Positions 1-11,599 of a DNA stretch of 64,000 nt are shown here, piece after piece (positions within the stretch are counted from its first letter, which is position 1; each line of letters starts with the position of its first letter). Both the position numbers and the translations under genes were made by a program. The notes under the pieces were generated by a model, which saw only the letters and a list, made by a program, of their open reading frames with translations, had not been told where the DNA came from and did no database searches. This DNA comes from Prorocentrum cordatum (taxonomy: Eukaryota; Sar; Dinophyceae; Prorocentrales; Prorocentraceae): assembly GCA_963575745.1 (NCBI GenBank), contig CAUYUJ010007435.1:126639-190638 (forward strand), written 5' to 3'.

Positions 1-482
1 ACTCCACCGACCGCCCCACCGAGAAACATGCAGATATCGCATCCACCGCGCTGGGATACTCAGGAGGATTATGCTCCAGGGGATGTAGTTCTCGGGGACC
101 CGGACCGCCACAGAACAGCTCGGGGTGCAAAGCAACTCCATGGGAAGGGGTCAAGATCCAAAGGGGCCGCACCTTGACGAACTCATGGCATCGGACGTCC
201 GGGAGGAAGAGGATGAGAGGATCGTGGATCGAGGCGATTGGTCGTTCCCCTCTTAGAACGTAGAACCACGTCCCAGCACAAACCTGGTGACACCGTGCGC
301 TTGATAGCTTCATGCTCAGCAGGAGGCCCCAGCCCCTTCGCAACTCCTGGAAGTTGCACCCACGCGAGGGGCCACTGATCCAGCGGGCCTCCTGAACGAT
401 CACGGTTGCGACCGCTGGCGGATGAGGCTCCGCTCCCTCTCAGCACCGACGACGCCGAGGCTTTTGGGCTGATCTTGGGCCT
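1..482. other. Left-edge stretch with no recognised gene
   Basis: GC-rich sequence leading into the first triplet tract. Reading frames that cross it get their length only by running into the low-complexity tract at 483-845. I see no conserved motif in either strand. Confidence 0.5.
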
Positions 483-845
483 CTTGGAGAGGAGGAGGAG
501 GACGAGGAGGAGGAGGAGGAGGAGGAGGAGGAGGAGGAGGAGGAGGAGGAGGAGGAGGACGAGGAGGAGGAGGAGGAGGAGGGAGGGGGAGGAGGAGGCA
601 GAGGAGGAGGAGGAGGAGGAGGAGGAGGAAGAGGAGGAAGAGGAGGAAGAGGAGGAGGGAGGAGGAGGAGGAGGAGGAGGAGGAGGAGGAGGAGGAGGAG
701 GAGGAGGGAGGGGGAGGGGAAGGAGGAGGAGGGGGAAGGGGGGGAGGAGGAGGAGGAGGAGGAGGAGGAGGAGGAGGAGGAGGAGGAGGAGGAGAAGGAG
801 GAGGAGGAGGAGGAGGAGGAGGAGGAGAGAGGAGGAGGAGGAGGA
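483..845. repeat. (GGA)n tract, 3' flank of LINE element 1
   Basis: About 360 bases of near-pure GGA triplets on the plus strand (CTC on the minus strand) with a few GAA and GGGG interruptions. It abuts the 3' end of a minus-strand LINE, so in the element's sense direction it reads as a (CTC)n tail. A matching tract lies at the element's 5' end (6466-6663). It may be a replicated tail, a target site split by insertion, or both. Confidence 0.9.
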
Positions 846-879
846 GCGAACGTACGCTGGCGGGGACGTCTGTTCGCGC

Positions 880-3800
880 TTAGCCGCGCGGCGGCGAAGC
901 CCCGCGTCCCGCGCCTCCACTCAGGTCGGAGGGCAGGCGGAGGTCGTGACGGCCGACCTGCGTGGCGTCGTGGAACTGCTTGGGCTCGTGTTTGTAGTTG
1001 TCCTTCATGCTGTGATATACCTTCGTGGCGACCGCGAGGCACATCGCGGAGCTCTTGATGCCGTTCTCGCCCTCGTACCCGATGTTCGTGGGAGGGAGGC
1101 CGATCCTGGTCATGATATCGGGGCTGAGGCTGCCGCGAGGGTACGCCAGGTGATGGGGAAGACGTGGACACTGGAGGTCGTGGCTGATCGTGTCGGCCTT
1201 GTTGCAGTCGAGGATGCACTGGCGCGACTGGGGGATGACGTGCGTTCGGTCAGTCGTAGCCCAGGCGCCCGCCAACGCCTTTAGTGCTGCCCAGACCCGC
1301 GCGGGCGGCAGGGTCGCGAGGTACCTGCGAAGACGAAGCCACCGTGCTTGAAGATCATCAAGGATTGTGGGGAGCTGGGCCAAGTCAGGCGCGTTCTCGA
1401 TCTCCTCGGCGTCGGGGTCGTGATCCCAGTCATCGCTTCGAGTGTCATGATCTTCCTCAACAGGATAATGGGCTCGCTGGCTGTGTGCCCAGCGGCGGCG
1501 CGCACGGTGTTCAGCAGATGTCAAGCGGCGAAGGGCAGTCTGGCGTCGAACACGAGTGGGGTCGTTGCTCATGTCGCCGAGGATGGCCAGCTCCAGCCTG
1601 CTGCGTGCCAGGTGCGTGGTGTGCCAAGCGTCGAGGCATATCTCCTTTGCGAGGTTGCGGCGCACGTGGCGTGCACGGTAGAGAGGCTGGAGCATGTCGA
1701 AGCCGATGACATAGTACACGTACTCCTCGCACCAGATGATCCAGTCGTCCTTGTTGGAGATGTCGCGGTGGTTCAGGAGGGCGTTGGGCAGCCGCGATCC
1801 AGCCCAGTGAGCGGCGCGGCTCACGATGCGCGCCTTCGCAAGGAGAGCACGCTGAACTTCAGGATCCTCTTGGCGGGCAGAGACAGGAGGTCGAATAAAC
1901 CATGCGGGGATGCGTTTCCTGATGGTCACGTGGAAAGGAGAGTGTCTGGGTGAAATCGTTTGTGCAACGCCAGCAGGTATGCCTTTTGCGGGGGGCGCCT
2001 TGATGCAGCTTCGTCCTGGCCATGGGCAAGCAGAGCGTCGGAACCACTACGAGCGGCGTGGCGATGGTCAGCCCTGAGGGCGCCGATGGCGCGCGGGATG
2101 GTGCCGAGGGTGCGGGCCAGGCGCTTGTAGTGCGAGCCCGCAGTCTTGACGAAAAACGTGGAGTTAGATGTGTCCGCGAAGCGCTGCGCGATGGATGTCG
2201 GGATGGCCCAGCAATCTGCGCACCGGCGGCCGCTCTCTGCGGTGGCGATGCTGAGGTGGTCGTAGGCGGCATCGCGCAGGGAGTTGTACCAAGGTGCTCC
2301 AGCCCTTGGCGGTTTTGACTGCCGTTCTCCAGAGCGTCGCTGGGAGAAGCAACTCGATGTCATTCGGAATCTCGCTACGCGCCCATAAGGACATGCCGAA
2401 CATGTCAGATTTGGAGAAGCTGTTGGGGGCGACGCGGAGAAGCTCGTGGATGTCCAGGTGTTCTTTCGCAAGGAGGTGGTCAGGGCCATATAGCTGCCCG
2501 GCGTATGAGAGGCATGTGACGGCGGCAATGTTGTACAACTTGATGCTCAACTGGAGTGGAGCATGTGAGTCCGAGAGCTTGAGGATGCGGTCCCACCATT
2601 TGGTAGCAGGAGCACGCCATTGGTCAGTAAGGGTCGCACCAGGGCCAACATAGAATCCGAGGTAACGCGCTTCCTCAGCGATAGGGAGGTTGTGCCACGG
2701 GCGGTGGATGTTGCCGAGGATGGTCTGCATGTTGGTAATCAATTCCGAGGTCGGGGGCGTCCAGGTCGGTGCAATGATGCACTTCTTTGCGTGTAATTTG
2801 AGACCTGCAAGTTGGTCTGCGGCGAGTAGATGAGGAAGTCGGTGATGTATGTCTGTAAGCCTGTGGAGAATTATGCCCAGGTCGTCAGCGCAGGCACTGA
2901 CCAACCCGCGCTTGATAGCGTTCAGCTCGTCGGCAATGGCTCGGGTCACAGGGTCGAAGATGGGCGCCCAGATGGTGCTGCTGAGCGGGCATCCCTGAGC
3001 AACGCCAGAGTCTGCGTATAGCAGCGGGCGCATGATCCCGCCAAGCTTCAGGAAGGATAGCGGGTTGGAGTAAAATGTTTGGAGCAGCCGCCACATGTCG
3101 CCGCTGATGCCCCAGCGGGAGAGGACGGCCCACGCCCACTGGCGGTTGAGCGATGGGAACGCTGCGGTAGTGTCCATTCCATGGAGGCGAAAATCGGCAT
3201 GCGATGGTCTGCGTTCTCGGACATGCTGAGCTTGCGGGCCTCGACGTCGACGAGGGCGACGTTGTGAAGGAACGAGCGGTCGGCGACGGACCCCTTCTGC
3301 TCGATGGCTGCGTTGGCGGCGAGTTTGGCCAGCGTGAAGTTGACCGCGGAGGCGAGAATCTTGACGTCGCTGTTCCTCATGCTGAGCGGGCGTAGTGTGG
3401 CTGGGGTTATCGTGCGTTCCGCGTTGCCCAGCGGCTCGCCACCTTTGCGGAGCATGGGCATCAGTGCGTGGTTGAGGTCGAGAGGGGCGCCGTGGTGGAT
3501 CATGTGGTCCGAGAGATTGGCGAGAACTGTGAAGGCCCCAGGGGTGCGGATCCAGGCGCGATGAGGGAGTCCGTCGGGGCCAGGTGCGGAGTCTCCAGCA
3601 CGGCGCGCAGCTCGGTGGAGTTCTTCTTCGCCAAGTAATGGTAGATCGAGTAGAGGGCGCCGCGGGAAGACGTTGTCGAGGCACTCGGAGATGGCAGAGT
3701 CTGAGACCGTCTTCTCCGCGAACACAGGCCCCCAGTGGTTGAGCATGACCCAGTGCATCTTGCTGGGCTCGCAGACCGTGGACGCGGTGATGCCGTTCTC

Positions 3801-4127
3801 GATCTTGATCCCAACCGATGCCAGGCGACGCGAGGAAGGTTTCCAGAGTTCGCCTTTGCGGGCCTCATGTCGTGCACGTTGTCTCCATCGGTCACCATGG
3901 GCGATGTTGTGGAGCTCGTATGCAGCGCGAGCGCGGGCGCGGCGTTCTTCGCTGAGGCTGGCGTGGATCTCGTTGGTCTCTCGGGTGCAGGCGGCGCGGT
4001 CGTTCAGAGAGATCTTGTCGCGGTCGATCTGCAGGTGCTTGCGGCCGATGTCGGTGTTCTCGATGAGTTTCAGCGCTAGTGCGGAGTCTTGATGCCATAT
4101 TGATCCTGCTACGCTCCGAAGGGGCAT
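880..4127 (-). pseudogene. LINE element 1 reverse transcriptase with C-terminal zinc knuckle, broken
   Basis: The N-terminal part (frame ending 3048) has the pre-RT linker and ATLRPLSMRNSDVKILA. A frameshift falls inside motif A, so the catalytic block continues in another frame as TTAAFPSL. Next come SGVAQGCPLSSTIWAP (motif B) and ACADDLGIIL (motif C, with ADD in place of YxDD). YLGFYVGPGATLTDQW with APATKWWDR follows. A third frame (2290 to about 1930) and a fourth (1929-880) carry the thumb and C-terminus, including CILDCNKADTISHDLQC, a CxxxC...H...C knuckle. The enzyme copies element RNA at the nicked target. At least three frameshifts make it a pseudogene. Confidence 0.88.
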
Positions 4128-4284
4128 GCCACGAATTTCTCCGCGGGCGTCAGCCGTCTGAGAGTTGAGCTCGGCGGTTGGGATGGAGGTGGGAGTTTTG
4201 CGAGAACGGCGGGCAGCTTCATGTATCAGTGATTTCTGAAATGGCCACTGGTGGACTGCAAAGTACTGGGAGAGGTCGAAGTTC

Positions 4285-5145
4285 TCAAAAAAGATCTTGT
4301 AGTGGTGCGCGTAGCGGGGCGAGCGAGTCGAAGATGAAGGCAGGGGCCGCGCGTTCGTCAGGGGGGCGACTGCGGGTCGGACAAATTCGTGGCTGCATAA
4401 TCTTGCGGTCGCTTGCCGCGCCCTCTTCAGTCTCCAGGAGGGCGTCGTCGGCGGCCAGCGTGATTCCCACGAAGGGGATGTCGTGGGACGGCAGTGCGGT
4501 GAAACAGCGGTCGATGGTGCTCTCGGGGAGGTTGGCGATGGCGCGGTGCGCGGAGGAGAGGGCCCTGAGCTCCAGCATCTCTTGGAACAGCTGTTTCCAG
4601 GAGGTCGGCTTGTGCTGGTCGCGCGGGGCTTCGCTGACGTTCCAGTCGATCGGTGAGTTGATGCTCCTGGGGGCCTGGTCGGAGATGTTGAAGTCGCCCA
4701 GCACGATGAAGATGCGCTTCAGCGGGTCTTCGGAAGCATGCCGCGGGAGTCGCCGCTGTCTTCTGATCTCCTCCCTGTCACTGGGCTTCAGGTCGTGGTT
4801 GTGGATGTTGAGCACAGTGGCGTCGCATGAGCGGGTGGTGTCTGTGACTCTGAGCCGCGCTGCTCGCCCCGGAGCGACTTCGGCGAACAGCTCGGCCTGA
4901 TCGAAGGGGGCGAGAAAGCCAATGCCGCCAGCCGTGGTGGAGTTCGGGATGCCGGAGTGGAAGGCCATGTGCTCGTGCTGCGAGGCGCGCGCTAAGATCT
5001 CCATGTCCGCGGCGGAACCGTGGGTTTCTTGTAGAGCAATCAGAGAACGCTGGCGTAGGAGCGGCCTGAGAAAGCGGCGTTTAGCTTGGCGACGCTGGTC
5101 GGATCTTCCATGTAGTGCTTGAGTGCTCCAGAATGCGAGGTTCAT
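4285..5145 (-). pseudogene. LINE element 1 AP-type endonuclease domain
   Basis: 286 residues in one open frame. EEP-superfamily landmarks are in order: FWSTQAL near the N-terminus, where the family usually has Asn in place of the Ser; LIALQETHG carrying the metal-binding Glu; VLNIHNHDL; FIVLGDFNISD with the catalytic Asp/Asn; and GAASDRK where SDH is usual. The enzyme nicks target DNA to prime reverse transcription at the insertion site. The Asn-to-Ser and His-to-Arg changes would be expected to impair it. It lies between ORF1 and RT with short gaps, consistent with one original ORF2. Confidence 0.8.
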
Positions 5146-5188
5146 GCCGTGGTCGTTGTGCTTGATGAGCTACGGCGTCCAGCGTGGG

Positions 5189-6443
5189 CTACAGCCACTG
5201 CGCTGTTGCCAGTGCGTCGGAGAAGGAGCTCTCGAAGGCGATGCGGATGTTGATCTGCTGTTCATCATTGATGCCCAGTCGGACTGCGGCCGCTGTCCAC
5301 CGCAGCTCGGTGGGTTCGTCGAGTGTGATTCCCGCGATGAGCTGTACAATGACCTCGCTCTTGTATGTGATGTATCCTTGGCTGCGTTGAAGACGAAGCG
5401 AATATTGGTCGAAGCGCTGGTTGATGAGGGCCCCGAGTCGTTTGAATTGAACTTCTCCTGGGACTGTGCGAGGACTTTTGTCGGCCGAGACGTATAGAGG
5501 AATGGGGGGTGAGCTGCCGATGGAGATGCTGAGCTCTCGCCAACTTCGGCCAGCGTGTAATGCTTCGTGAAGACGACGTGCACGGGGTTCGGCAACGACC
5601 GTGCCACCAGTGAGGGTGAAGCTGCGGCGTCTGAGAATACCAGTAGTGTTGAAAGATATCTGGTCGAGCGTGACCTTGGCGTCGGCGTGCCAGGATCCCA
5701 GCGATTGTTTGAGGTCCTCGACGTCGAGTGGGGTGGCAACACCAAACCAGAATGTGCATGGATCCGCTGGGCGATCCCATGTGCAGAGGTTGGCCACGTC
5801 GATGCTGGGGTTGCGGGACTCGGCGTCGGCAGCGATCTTTTGGAGTTCGTCCACAGAGTCGCGGAGCTCCTTGGTGGCCACTTCTGTTGCGGAAATTCTT
5901 CGCTTTGCATCTGCAAATTCTCGTTCGGCTCTCTCATGCTTCGTGTTGAAGTCGGTTGCGATAGCTGTGATGTTCTCGAGAACCTGCTCCCTGGCGGCGT
6001 TGACGACAGACTTGGCGGTGGCTTCGAATTCTTCAGCGGCATGGTGTACTTGCGCTGAAAAGGGCTTCTTCCAGCTGGTGTCGTAGATGTGCAGGTAGCT
6101 CGCTGGCGGCAAGCTTGAGGGCACCGTCGTGCCAGGGGTCATTTCCACCTTTGCCTCGCTTGTCCTCGGCGGCCGTGTCGCTGGCGGTGGCAGGCATGGC
6201 GACGTCCGCCACGGAGGGGGCGGCGGGTTTGGCGCGCATGTGGGGCTCGTCGACCAACAGCTCGACGGAGGTGGTGGTGCGAGGAGTTGTCGCCCAGCGC
6301 GGGATATGGAGGCCACCGCACACAGCAGTGCGAGGAACGTATATTATGCGCCTGCAAGCCCGTGGTTGTGGCAGGACCGTAAACAAGGCCGGAGCTGGCC
6401 GCGGCTCAGCAGTATCCATTTGGACACCGCGGGGCGTGAACAT
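5189..6443 (-). pseudogene. LINE element 1 ORF1 (nucleic-acid-binding protein), frameshifted
   Basis: Starts at the ATG directly after the spliced leader (6443) and runs open to 6033. A second frame, open from 6316 to 5189, carries the rest, so one frameshift lies within 6033-6316. The second part has a charged, heptad-like coiled-coil stretch (around FEATAKSVVNAAREQ through RDSVDELQKIAADAES). A basic domain with ILRRRSFTLTGG and ARRLHEALHAGRSW follows, which looks like an RNA-binding fold of the kind found in LINE ORF1 proteins. Known LINE ORF1 products coat element RNA. The assignment rests on position before the endonuclease plus this architecture. Confidence 0.7.
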
Positions 6444-6465
6444 CTCGAGCCAAAATGGCTACGGA
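6444..6465 (-). other. Dinoflagellate spliced-leader relict at LINE 5' end
   Basis: Read on the minus strand, this 22-mer matches the dinoflagellate SL at 21 of 22 positions. It contains CCGTAGCCATTTTGGCTC, then GAG where the canonical leader has AAG. The next three bases (6443-6441) are an ATG that opens ORF1, so the leader forms the whole 5' UTR. Upstream is pure CTC tract, so the first SL base (T) could belong to either. This indicates that a trans-spliced LINE mRNA was copied back into the genome at full length. Confidence 0.9.
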
Positions 6466-6663
6466 GGAGGAGGAGGAGGAGGAGGAGGAGGAGGAGGAGG
6501 AGGAGGAGGAGGAGGAGGAGGAGGAGAGGGAGAGGGGAGGGGGAGGAGGAGGAGGGGGAGGAGGGGGAGGACGAGGGGGAGGAGGAGGAGGAGGAGGAGG
6601 AGGAGGAGGAGGAGGAGGAGGAGGAGGAGGAGGAGGAGGAGGAGGAGGAGGAGGAGGAGGAGG
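6466..6663. repeat. (GGA)n tract, 5' flank of LINE element 1
   Basis: Nearly uninterrupted GGA triplets directly upstream, in the element's sense, of the spliced-leader relict. It pairs with 483-845 to bracket element 1. The peptides read through it (poly-Glu, Gly, Arg, Ser, Leu or Pro) have no coding meaning. Confidence 0.9.
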
Positions 6664-6961
6664 GAATACGGGGGAGGAGGACGGAAGACGAAGGGGAGGA
6701 GGACGGAAGACGAAGCACGGAGGGCGCCCGCGGAGGCCCCACGGGAGAGCGAACGAGTAGCCAAGCGCGCGCAGATGCTGTGAGATCTTCTGCCGGGAGG
6801 CCGGCAACGCACGATGCCAACCCCGCGCGTGGAACGCGCGAATGATCAGCAGTGAGAGGAGCAACGGAGCAATGCAGAGAGCGGCCAGGTGCATGACGAA
6901 GCCGTCTCCCCTGGGAGGGGACCTAAGCCTGGAGTGCCACAGACATCAGGGACAGAGGAGT

Positions 6962-7093
6962 CCTTCCTGCAGATGCATCACGGTCGACCCGCAGAGTAAG
7001 GACAGGCATCCCTCCCAGAAAGGTACCCCTTCCTGCAGGTGCATCACGGTCGACCCGCAGAGTAAGGACAGGCATCCCTCCCAGCAAGGTACC
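6962..7093. repeat. 66-bp tandem duplication
   Basis: Two adjacent 66-base copies (6962-7027 and 7028-7093), each starting CCTTCCTGCAG and ending AAGGTACC, differ at about two bases. The near identity implies a recent duplication. No coding role is seen. Confidence 0.9.
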
Positions 7094-7099
7094 CTCGCA

Positions 7100-7220
7100 T
7101 CCTTGCTTCCTGGGTCCATCCTTGGACACTTTCGTTGGCCGCGCCCCGCTCGAAATGCTTCGAAATGGGCGTCCAAGGGCCTTGCATCCTTATCGCGCAT
7201 CCTTGCTCTGCGGGTTGACT
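7100..7220 (-). repeat. Interspersed repeat family with AAGGATGC core, copy 1
   Basis: The reverse complement matches 13960-14125 and 38005-38165 in order and spacing. Shared blocks are an AGGGCC..GGACGC start, a GCGGCCA..GAAAG or GGCCATCGA block, and GAGGATGGGCC-like then AAGGATGC.AGGGTA segments, ending in TTGACTGT/C. Three dispersed copies indicate an old mobile or duplicated family with no coding content that I recognise. Confidence 0.6.
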
Positions 7221-7469
7221 GCAAACCAAACCACCTAGATTTATGGTCCCTACAGCAAAGAAAGGGACCTGAGAGAGGCCACGTCCTCACTATGTTATTC
7301 GGGCTAGGGTTCTTTACATCATCCTCGATGAGTGAAGACCACGCGCTAGAGGCACGTGTCAAGAGCCAGCGCGTCAAACGAAGGCCCAACGCTGGCAAGG
7401 CTCGGTGCGGGCAGGCGCGTGCCCAACTCTCGCGAAAACCAACCGCGGCGTGTGGCCGACTCCCGAACC

Positions 7470-7700
7470 CCTGGATCAAAACATGCCGACGTCCCGCTTT
7501 TACGTCCGCCGCCTTCCGCCGCCCTTCCGCTCTGGTATGGGATGCCTCCCGTACGCAATCGGAACTCAACCCAAAACAACTTGAGCCCACCCTCCGATAT
7601 GAGATGTCCCGGAAGCCCTGAACCCAAAGATGTTACCGTCTCTTGGGGGCGCATGTTTTATTTTCGCCGCCTTCCACCGACCATCCGCTGGCTTCAGCCT
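7470..7700 (+). repeat. Dispersed repeat shared with 19065-19160
   Basis: The stretch around CCCTGAACCCAAAGATG and TCTCTTGGGGGCGCAT, followed by CGCCGCCTTCCACCGACC, recurs at 19085-19160 as CCCTGAACCAAAAAAATAAT, TCTCTTGGGGGCGCAT and CCGGCTTCCACTGGCC. Both copies are on the plus strand. Its function is unknown. Confidence 0.6.
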
Positions 7701-8100
7701 GCGGGCCCACCGCCAGACCAGCCGAATCAGCTCGGTAGGCCAAGCGGACGGGCCCCTCCTTGCTCAGATACGCGCGTTACAGGGCAAGGCCGACTCGGCC
7801 AAGTACACCCCGAATGACGCCGAGGTGATCGTGACCCTCAGGAAGATGAGCGACACCCACGTCAGCCGTGCTCAGCCTGAAGCTCAATCACCAGGCAACC
7901 CCTCACCGACGGCTGCACCATCGACGAGGCCACACTACAGATTATGGACTCTAGAATGGAAAGGCGCCCCAATTTTGCAAGCAGGATCGATCAAGGATAA
8001 AGTGGCGGACGCCGCGGTGGTGGTATCGTGTCAAAGTGGGACGGAGCTGCAGCGTGCGAGGGATTGAAATCAAGCAATTGGTTTCAATCTCTCCATCACG

Positions 8101-9970
8101 TACGCAATGTTTTTCAAGAGCGACGGCATCTCGACCTGGATTGAGGAATCTAAAGCAACGCTGACAAATGTACTCGTGGATGGTCAGAAAAGGCCTCAAC
8201 AAAACAGATCGTGGATCGTGCCGGAAGGTGATATGGCACCTCAGAAGGCCGCCCTGCCCAACACTCTGCGTGACGACACAGACACAAAGCCCAAGGTGAA
8301 CACGTTCACGGCGACGCTCACGTTCGCCTAAACCTACTGCGACGGCGAGTTTTTTGAGACGGCCCCATGGGACTCGCTGCCTCTTCCTGCTCTCGCTCTT
8401 GATCCAGCCCAGGGCGAATTTGTGCTTGAAGTCAAAGGGCCATCGAATATCCAAGTGAAGTTACATGTGTGATCATCCAGAAGGAGGAAGCCAGCAAGAC
8501 AAAATTATCGGCAGCTCTTCCCATGGAGTTTTCCTGACGGGGTATCAGAGCAAGAAAATGCCGAGGTTCGTGAAGCAGACGGACTCGGAGGAGCATGCAG
8601 CCTACTTTCAGAGGATCAAGGCCCTTGCCGCCGCTGCGAACGGCCGCCTGGTCTATCGGCCCTCGATCGACACGCCGCTCGGGGTGGTCTCAGACAAAGC
8701 TACGGTGCAAGACCCGTCGTACATACCTCCACGATGGGTGGTCACACGTGCTCTCAACTCGTAGGGGCATCCAGACGATTTAGAAGCTCGGGCTACGGCG
8801 AGATGATTCAAGAATATCCAAGCCAGATCACGCTTAGGAGTACGCGCATGTCTTTGCTAGAGGAGACTTGGAAATAACTAGTGAGCAGAGCGCTTTCCAG
8901 GTCAAGTCGGGAGTTTTGGTTTCCATGGCCGTCAGGTCGAACCGCCGAAGAAGCAGCAGGGAGCAGCCACATCGACGTCAGCTTGGGTTACCCCGTTCCC
9001 CAAACCGCGACTTGATGAAGCAGGTGATCCCGATGACGAGGCCATAGAGGATGATGCTCCAGATGCTGTCGCAAACGAGGGCGCCGACAAGAAGCCTGAA
9101 GAGGGTGAAGCTCAGGGGTCAGCTGCAGCTGGCAAGACTTCTGGGGGACCAATGCCGAAAGGAAAGAAGATAACGAATATAAACAACGTTGAGCCGTTCG
9201 TCAAATACGCAGCTAGGCAAAGCAACAAAGGAAGTGGATATTGTTTTACTTCGTCGCGGGGGCCGCCATCCATGAACTCAAACCGAACGCCAAACAACTG
9301 ATAGACGATGATCTGGCAACTGGTGGACGTACACCAACTATCTGAGACAACCGTGAAGCTAGCCGTAAGTCCCAGACGCGCTTGGCCGTTAAGCCGAGCT
9401 TCGAGAAATGGAGGGAGTCCAGGAGCGTGAAATTCCATGAGGCGTTCTGTAACTCTGAATTCGCTTAAATGCCTGGTGGTGCTGGTACCAAAGGAACTTA
9501 CGTGTGCACGAAATGTGGCAACTACAAGCGGGTGAACACCATCAACATGTCGCCGAGGGAGCGGAGACCTGTAATGTCCACTGTCAAGCAGACCCAGGGA
9601 GTCGGACTTGGAAGTAGGAGGGCCAATCACCTCCAACAGAATAATCGTGAACGGGCTCGGCGAAAAGCTCAATAAAGTCGTGCGCAGCCCCACTGTCACT
9701 GCGACACTGCGAATTGAAGACGGCGAAAGCAGATGTCGCTCGCACCCAGTATGCAGAAGCGAAGGCAGCCTGCAACAAGCGCTACAGGACGAAGTGCAGT
9801 AATGAAATCGAAGAGCGGGCCAGAGAATACTGGAACAGCAAGCGCGAAGCGGAACCAGAATGGCATGAGACGGTGGAAATGTCTTGGAAACAACGATGGC
9901 TACGGATCCATGAGGCCAAGCGAGATGCTGGACCGGTTTCACTGTCCCTGGAGAAGCGTTGTGCTATAGC
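8101..9970 (+). pseudogene. Degenerate plus-strand coding-like region, possible LINE ORF1 remains
   Basis: Protein-like segments in several plus frames: 8101-8331 then, past a stop, a stretch with LALDPAQGEFVLEVKGPSN (to about 8470); 8465-8764; an open stretch 8936-9303 without an early ATG, rich in Asp, Glu and Lys and ending near KGKKITNINNVEPFVKY; 9469-9675 with a CxxC zinc-ribbon-like YVCTKCGNYKR; and 9714-9960, a charged helical segment. Order and strand fit an eroded ORF1 upstream of the plus-strand RT remains at 11.7-12.5 kb. No family was identified with certainty, so this could be another decayed gene. Confidence 0.35.
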
Positions 9971-11599
9971 CGGGCGACCGACGGCAGCCCTTGTACATAA
10001 AAAATCAGGTCGTCCGTCGATGCCCTTGCAGAGATGCGGAAACGGTCAGGACTTGCACGTGATCCACAATGGGGGAGTCGTGAGGTGCTGGACTGGAACG
10101 CCTGGTGTTCGACCGCCACTACTGGCCATCGCCCGGACGTCCATTCCCTGTGTTTTTGTCGGTTTCGTGCGTGTTTTTTTCGCCAAGTGATCAAGGATGC
10201 TCCTCGACGGTCCTCGCCGAAGGAAAAATGCACACGTCCGAGCGATGCCAGGCACTATTGAACATAAGGGCTCGAATCGTCTATCAATGTCTTTGCCCGG
10301 GTGCGGAAAAGGGTCAGGACCAAGCGCTTCACAGAAATGGACTCGTGCGTTGCGGGTCTTGACCTGTACGGATGATAGGACCAATTACCTGTCTAATGAT
10401 CACAGAGGAGGAATGCCTGTATAACATGCCACTCCACGTGCTGATACAATTTCTGCGAACAAATCGAACACGGCAAATCAACGACCCGTTGCACGGTGCA
10501 GGGCACAATGAACGTGAGCGCCCCCCAAGCCTCAGTGGTCCCATGCCGCACCGCGTCCGTCAACCTGCCGTCCCTCACCAGATCGAGGGCCGACGCGATC
10601 TGCAAGCATAGCGAGGTTAAGAGTGCCGATTTGAGGACCTGGCAAGACACCAAAAACTGGGAACTGAAACCTAAACGGCTGGCATCGCTGCCCAACGCGT
10701 ACGGGTGGGGAGTGGCCTGCTCCCCGCCACCACCAACGCGTCTTCTGGGTCCCAAAACTACTGCGATTCTCTAGCTCCGAAGCGCTGGTAACGTTAACGT
10801 GCACCGTGAGAGTAGCCTCGATCGTCGCGCGGTGGCTGTCAAGGCCACCAACGCGTCGGTTGCGAGCGCCTACGGACCCGTAGGTGGTGATGCCGCCTGG
10901 ATTGGCAAGCCCCCCGACTCGGCCCCAAGGCCTTGGCGAGTACGCCGTCATCGTCGGGAACCTCAGCTGGCTCCCAAGGTACGCTAATCTACTAGGACCT
11001 GGATGGCCTCGCCCGGTCAACGTCCGCCCGACTGCTGTACAAGGGACCTCCCTCACAAGGTGTCTGAGATGAGATGCCGAGGGAAGCGCTCCCCCAAAGC
11101 ACGTCAGCACGCAATTCCTGGAGAACATACCGCATCATGGATTATGTCTATTTGAGGTTGAGGGATGTCAGGTCCAGAAGCGAGAGTTCACGCGCCTCAG
11201 GACAACCACCCTGTACGAGGAGGCCTCGATAGCCTTCGTGAACGAGCACGAGCAGAAGGAACTCCTTAACATGTGAACAACCTTATTTTCGTAGCTCGTC
11301 GATCGGATGCACTATCGACTAAATGGAAAGCGTGGCATGCGATAACTTAGCAAGCACTCAAGAAACTCAAGGGAAGAAACGGGTACGTATCGCTCGGGTC
11401 GTTGAACCAGAAAGAGGAGAGGATCATACCCCATGTCCAAAACATGCGCCCAATCCCCTACCTACTGCCTCTCTTATTCGGTGGCCCTCCGTCGACTTAG
11501 TCGTCTGCATAGAGCGTTCGAGGAGCAGCTAACTGCGCTCAGATCCGCATTCGAGGACGAGGTGATTCAACCGGGGATGGATGGTCCAGCTTTGGCCAA
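9971..11599 (+). other. Stretch between ORF1-like and RT remains of element 5
   Basis: Mostly unreadable. One protein-like plus segment at about 11110-11275 (around HHGLCLFEVEGCQVQKREF and LYEEASIAFVNEHEQKELL) ends in a stop and may be endonuclease or linker remains of the same element, but I cannot match it to a domain. No other feature was seen. Confidence 0.3.

Larger units (their letters stand above)
846..6465 (-). mobile_element. LINE-type non-LTR retrotransposon, near full length (element 1)
   Basis: On the minus strand, in order: a spliced-leader match, ORF1 with a coiled coil, an EEP/AP-type endonuclease, a reverse transcriptase, and a C-terminal zinc knuckle. This is the usual order of an endonuclease-bearing LINE. 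It is about 5.6 kb long and lies exactly between two (GGA)n tracts. Several frame changes (within ORF1, within RT motif A near 3180, and near 1930-2300) show that it is no longer active, although motifs are well preserved. There is no RNase H domain. RT and C-terminal features resemble element 4 (YLG..PxA block with KWW, zinc knuckle), so the two probably belong to one clade. Confidence 0.9.

Noticed and set aside
183-1284. Long frames at the left edge rich in Arg, Glu, Leu or Ser
   Set aside because: They are translations of the (GGA)n tract in different phases plus antisense of LINE element 1.
6115-6894. Plus and minus frames with poly-Gly/Glu/Arg and poly-Leu/Ser/Pro
   Set aside because: Length comes from the GGA tract; flanking parts are the antisense of ORF1.
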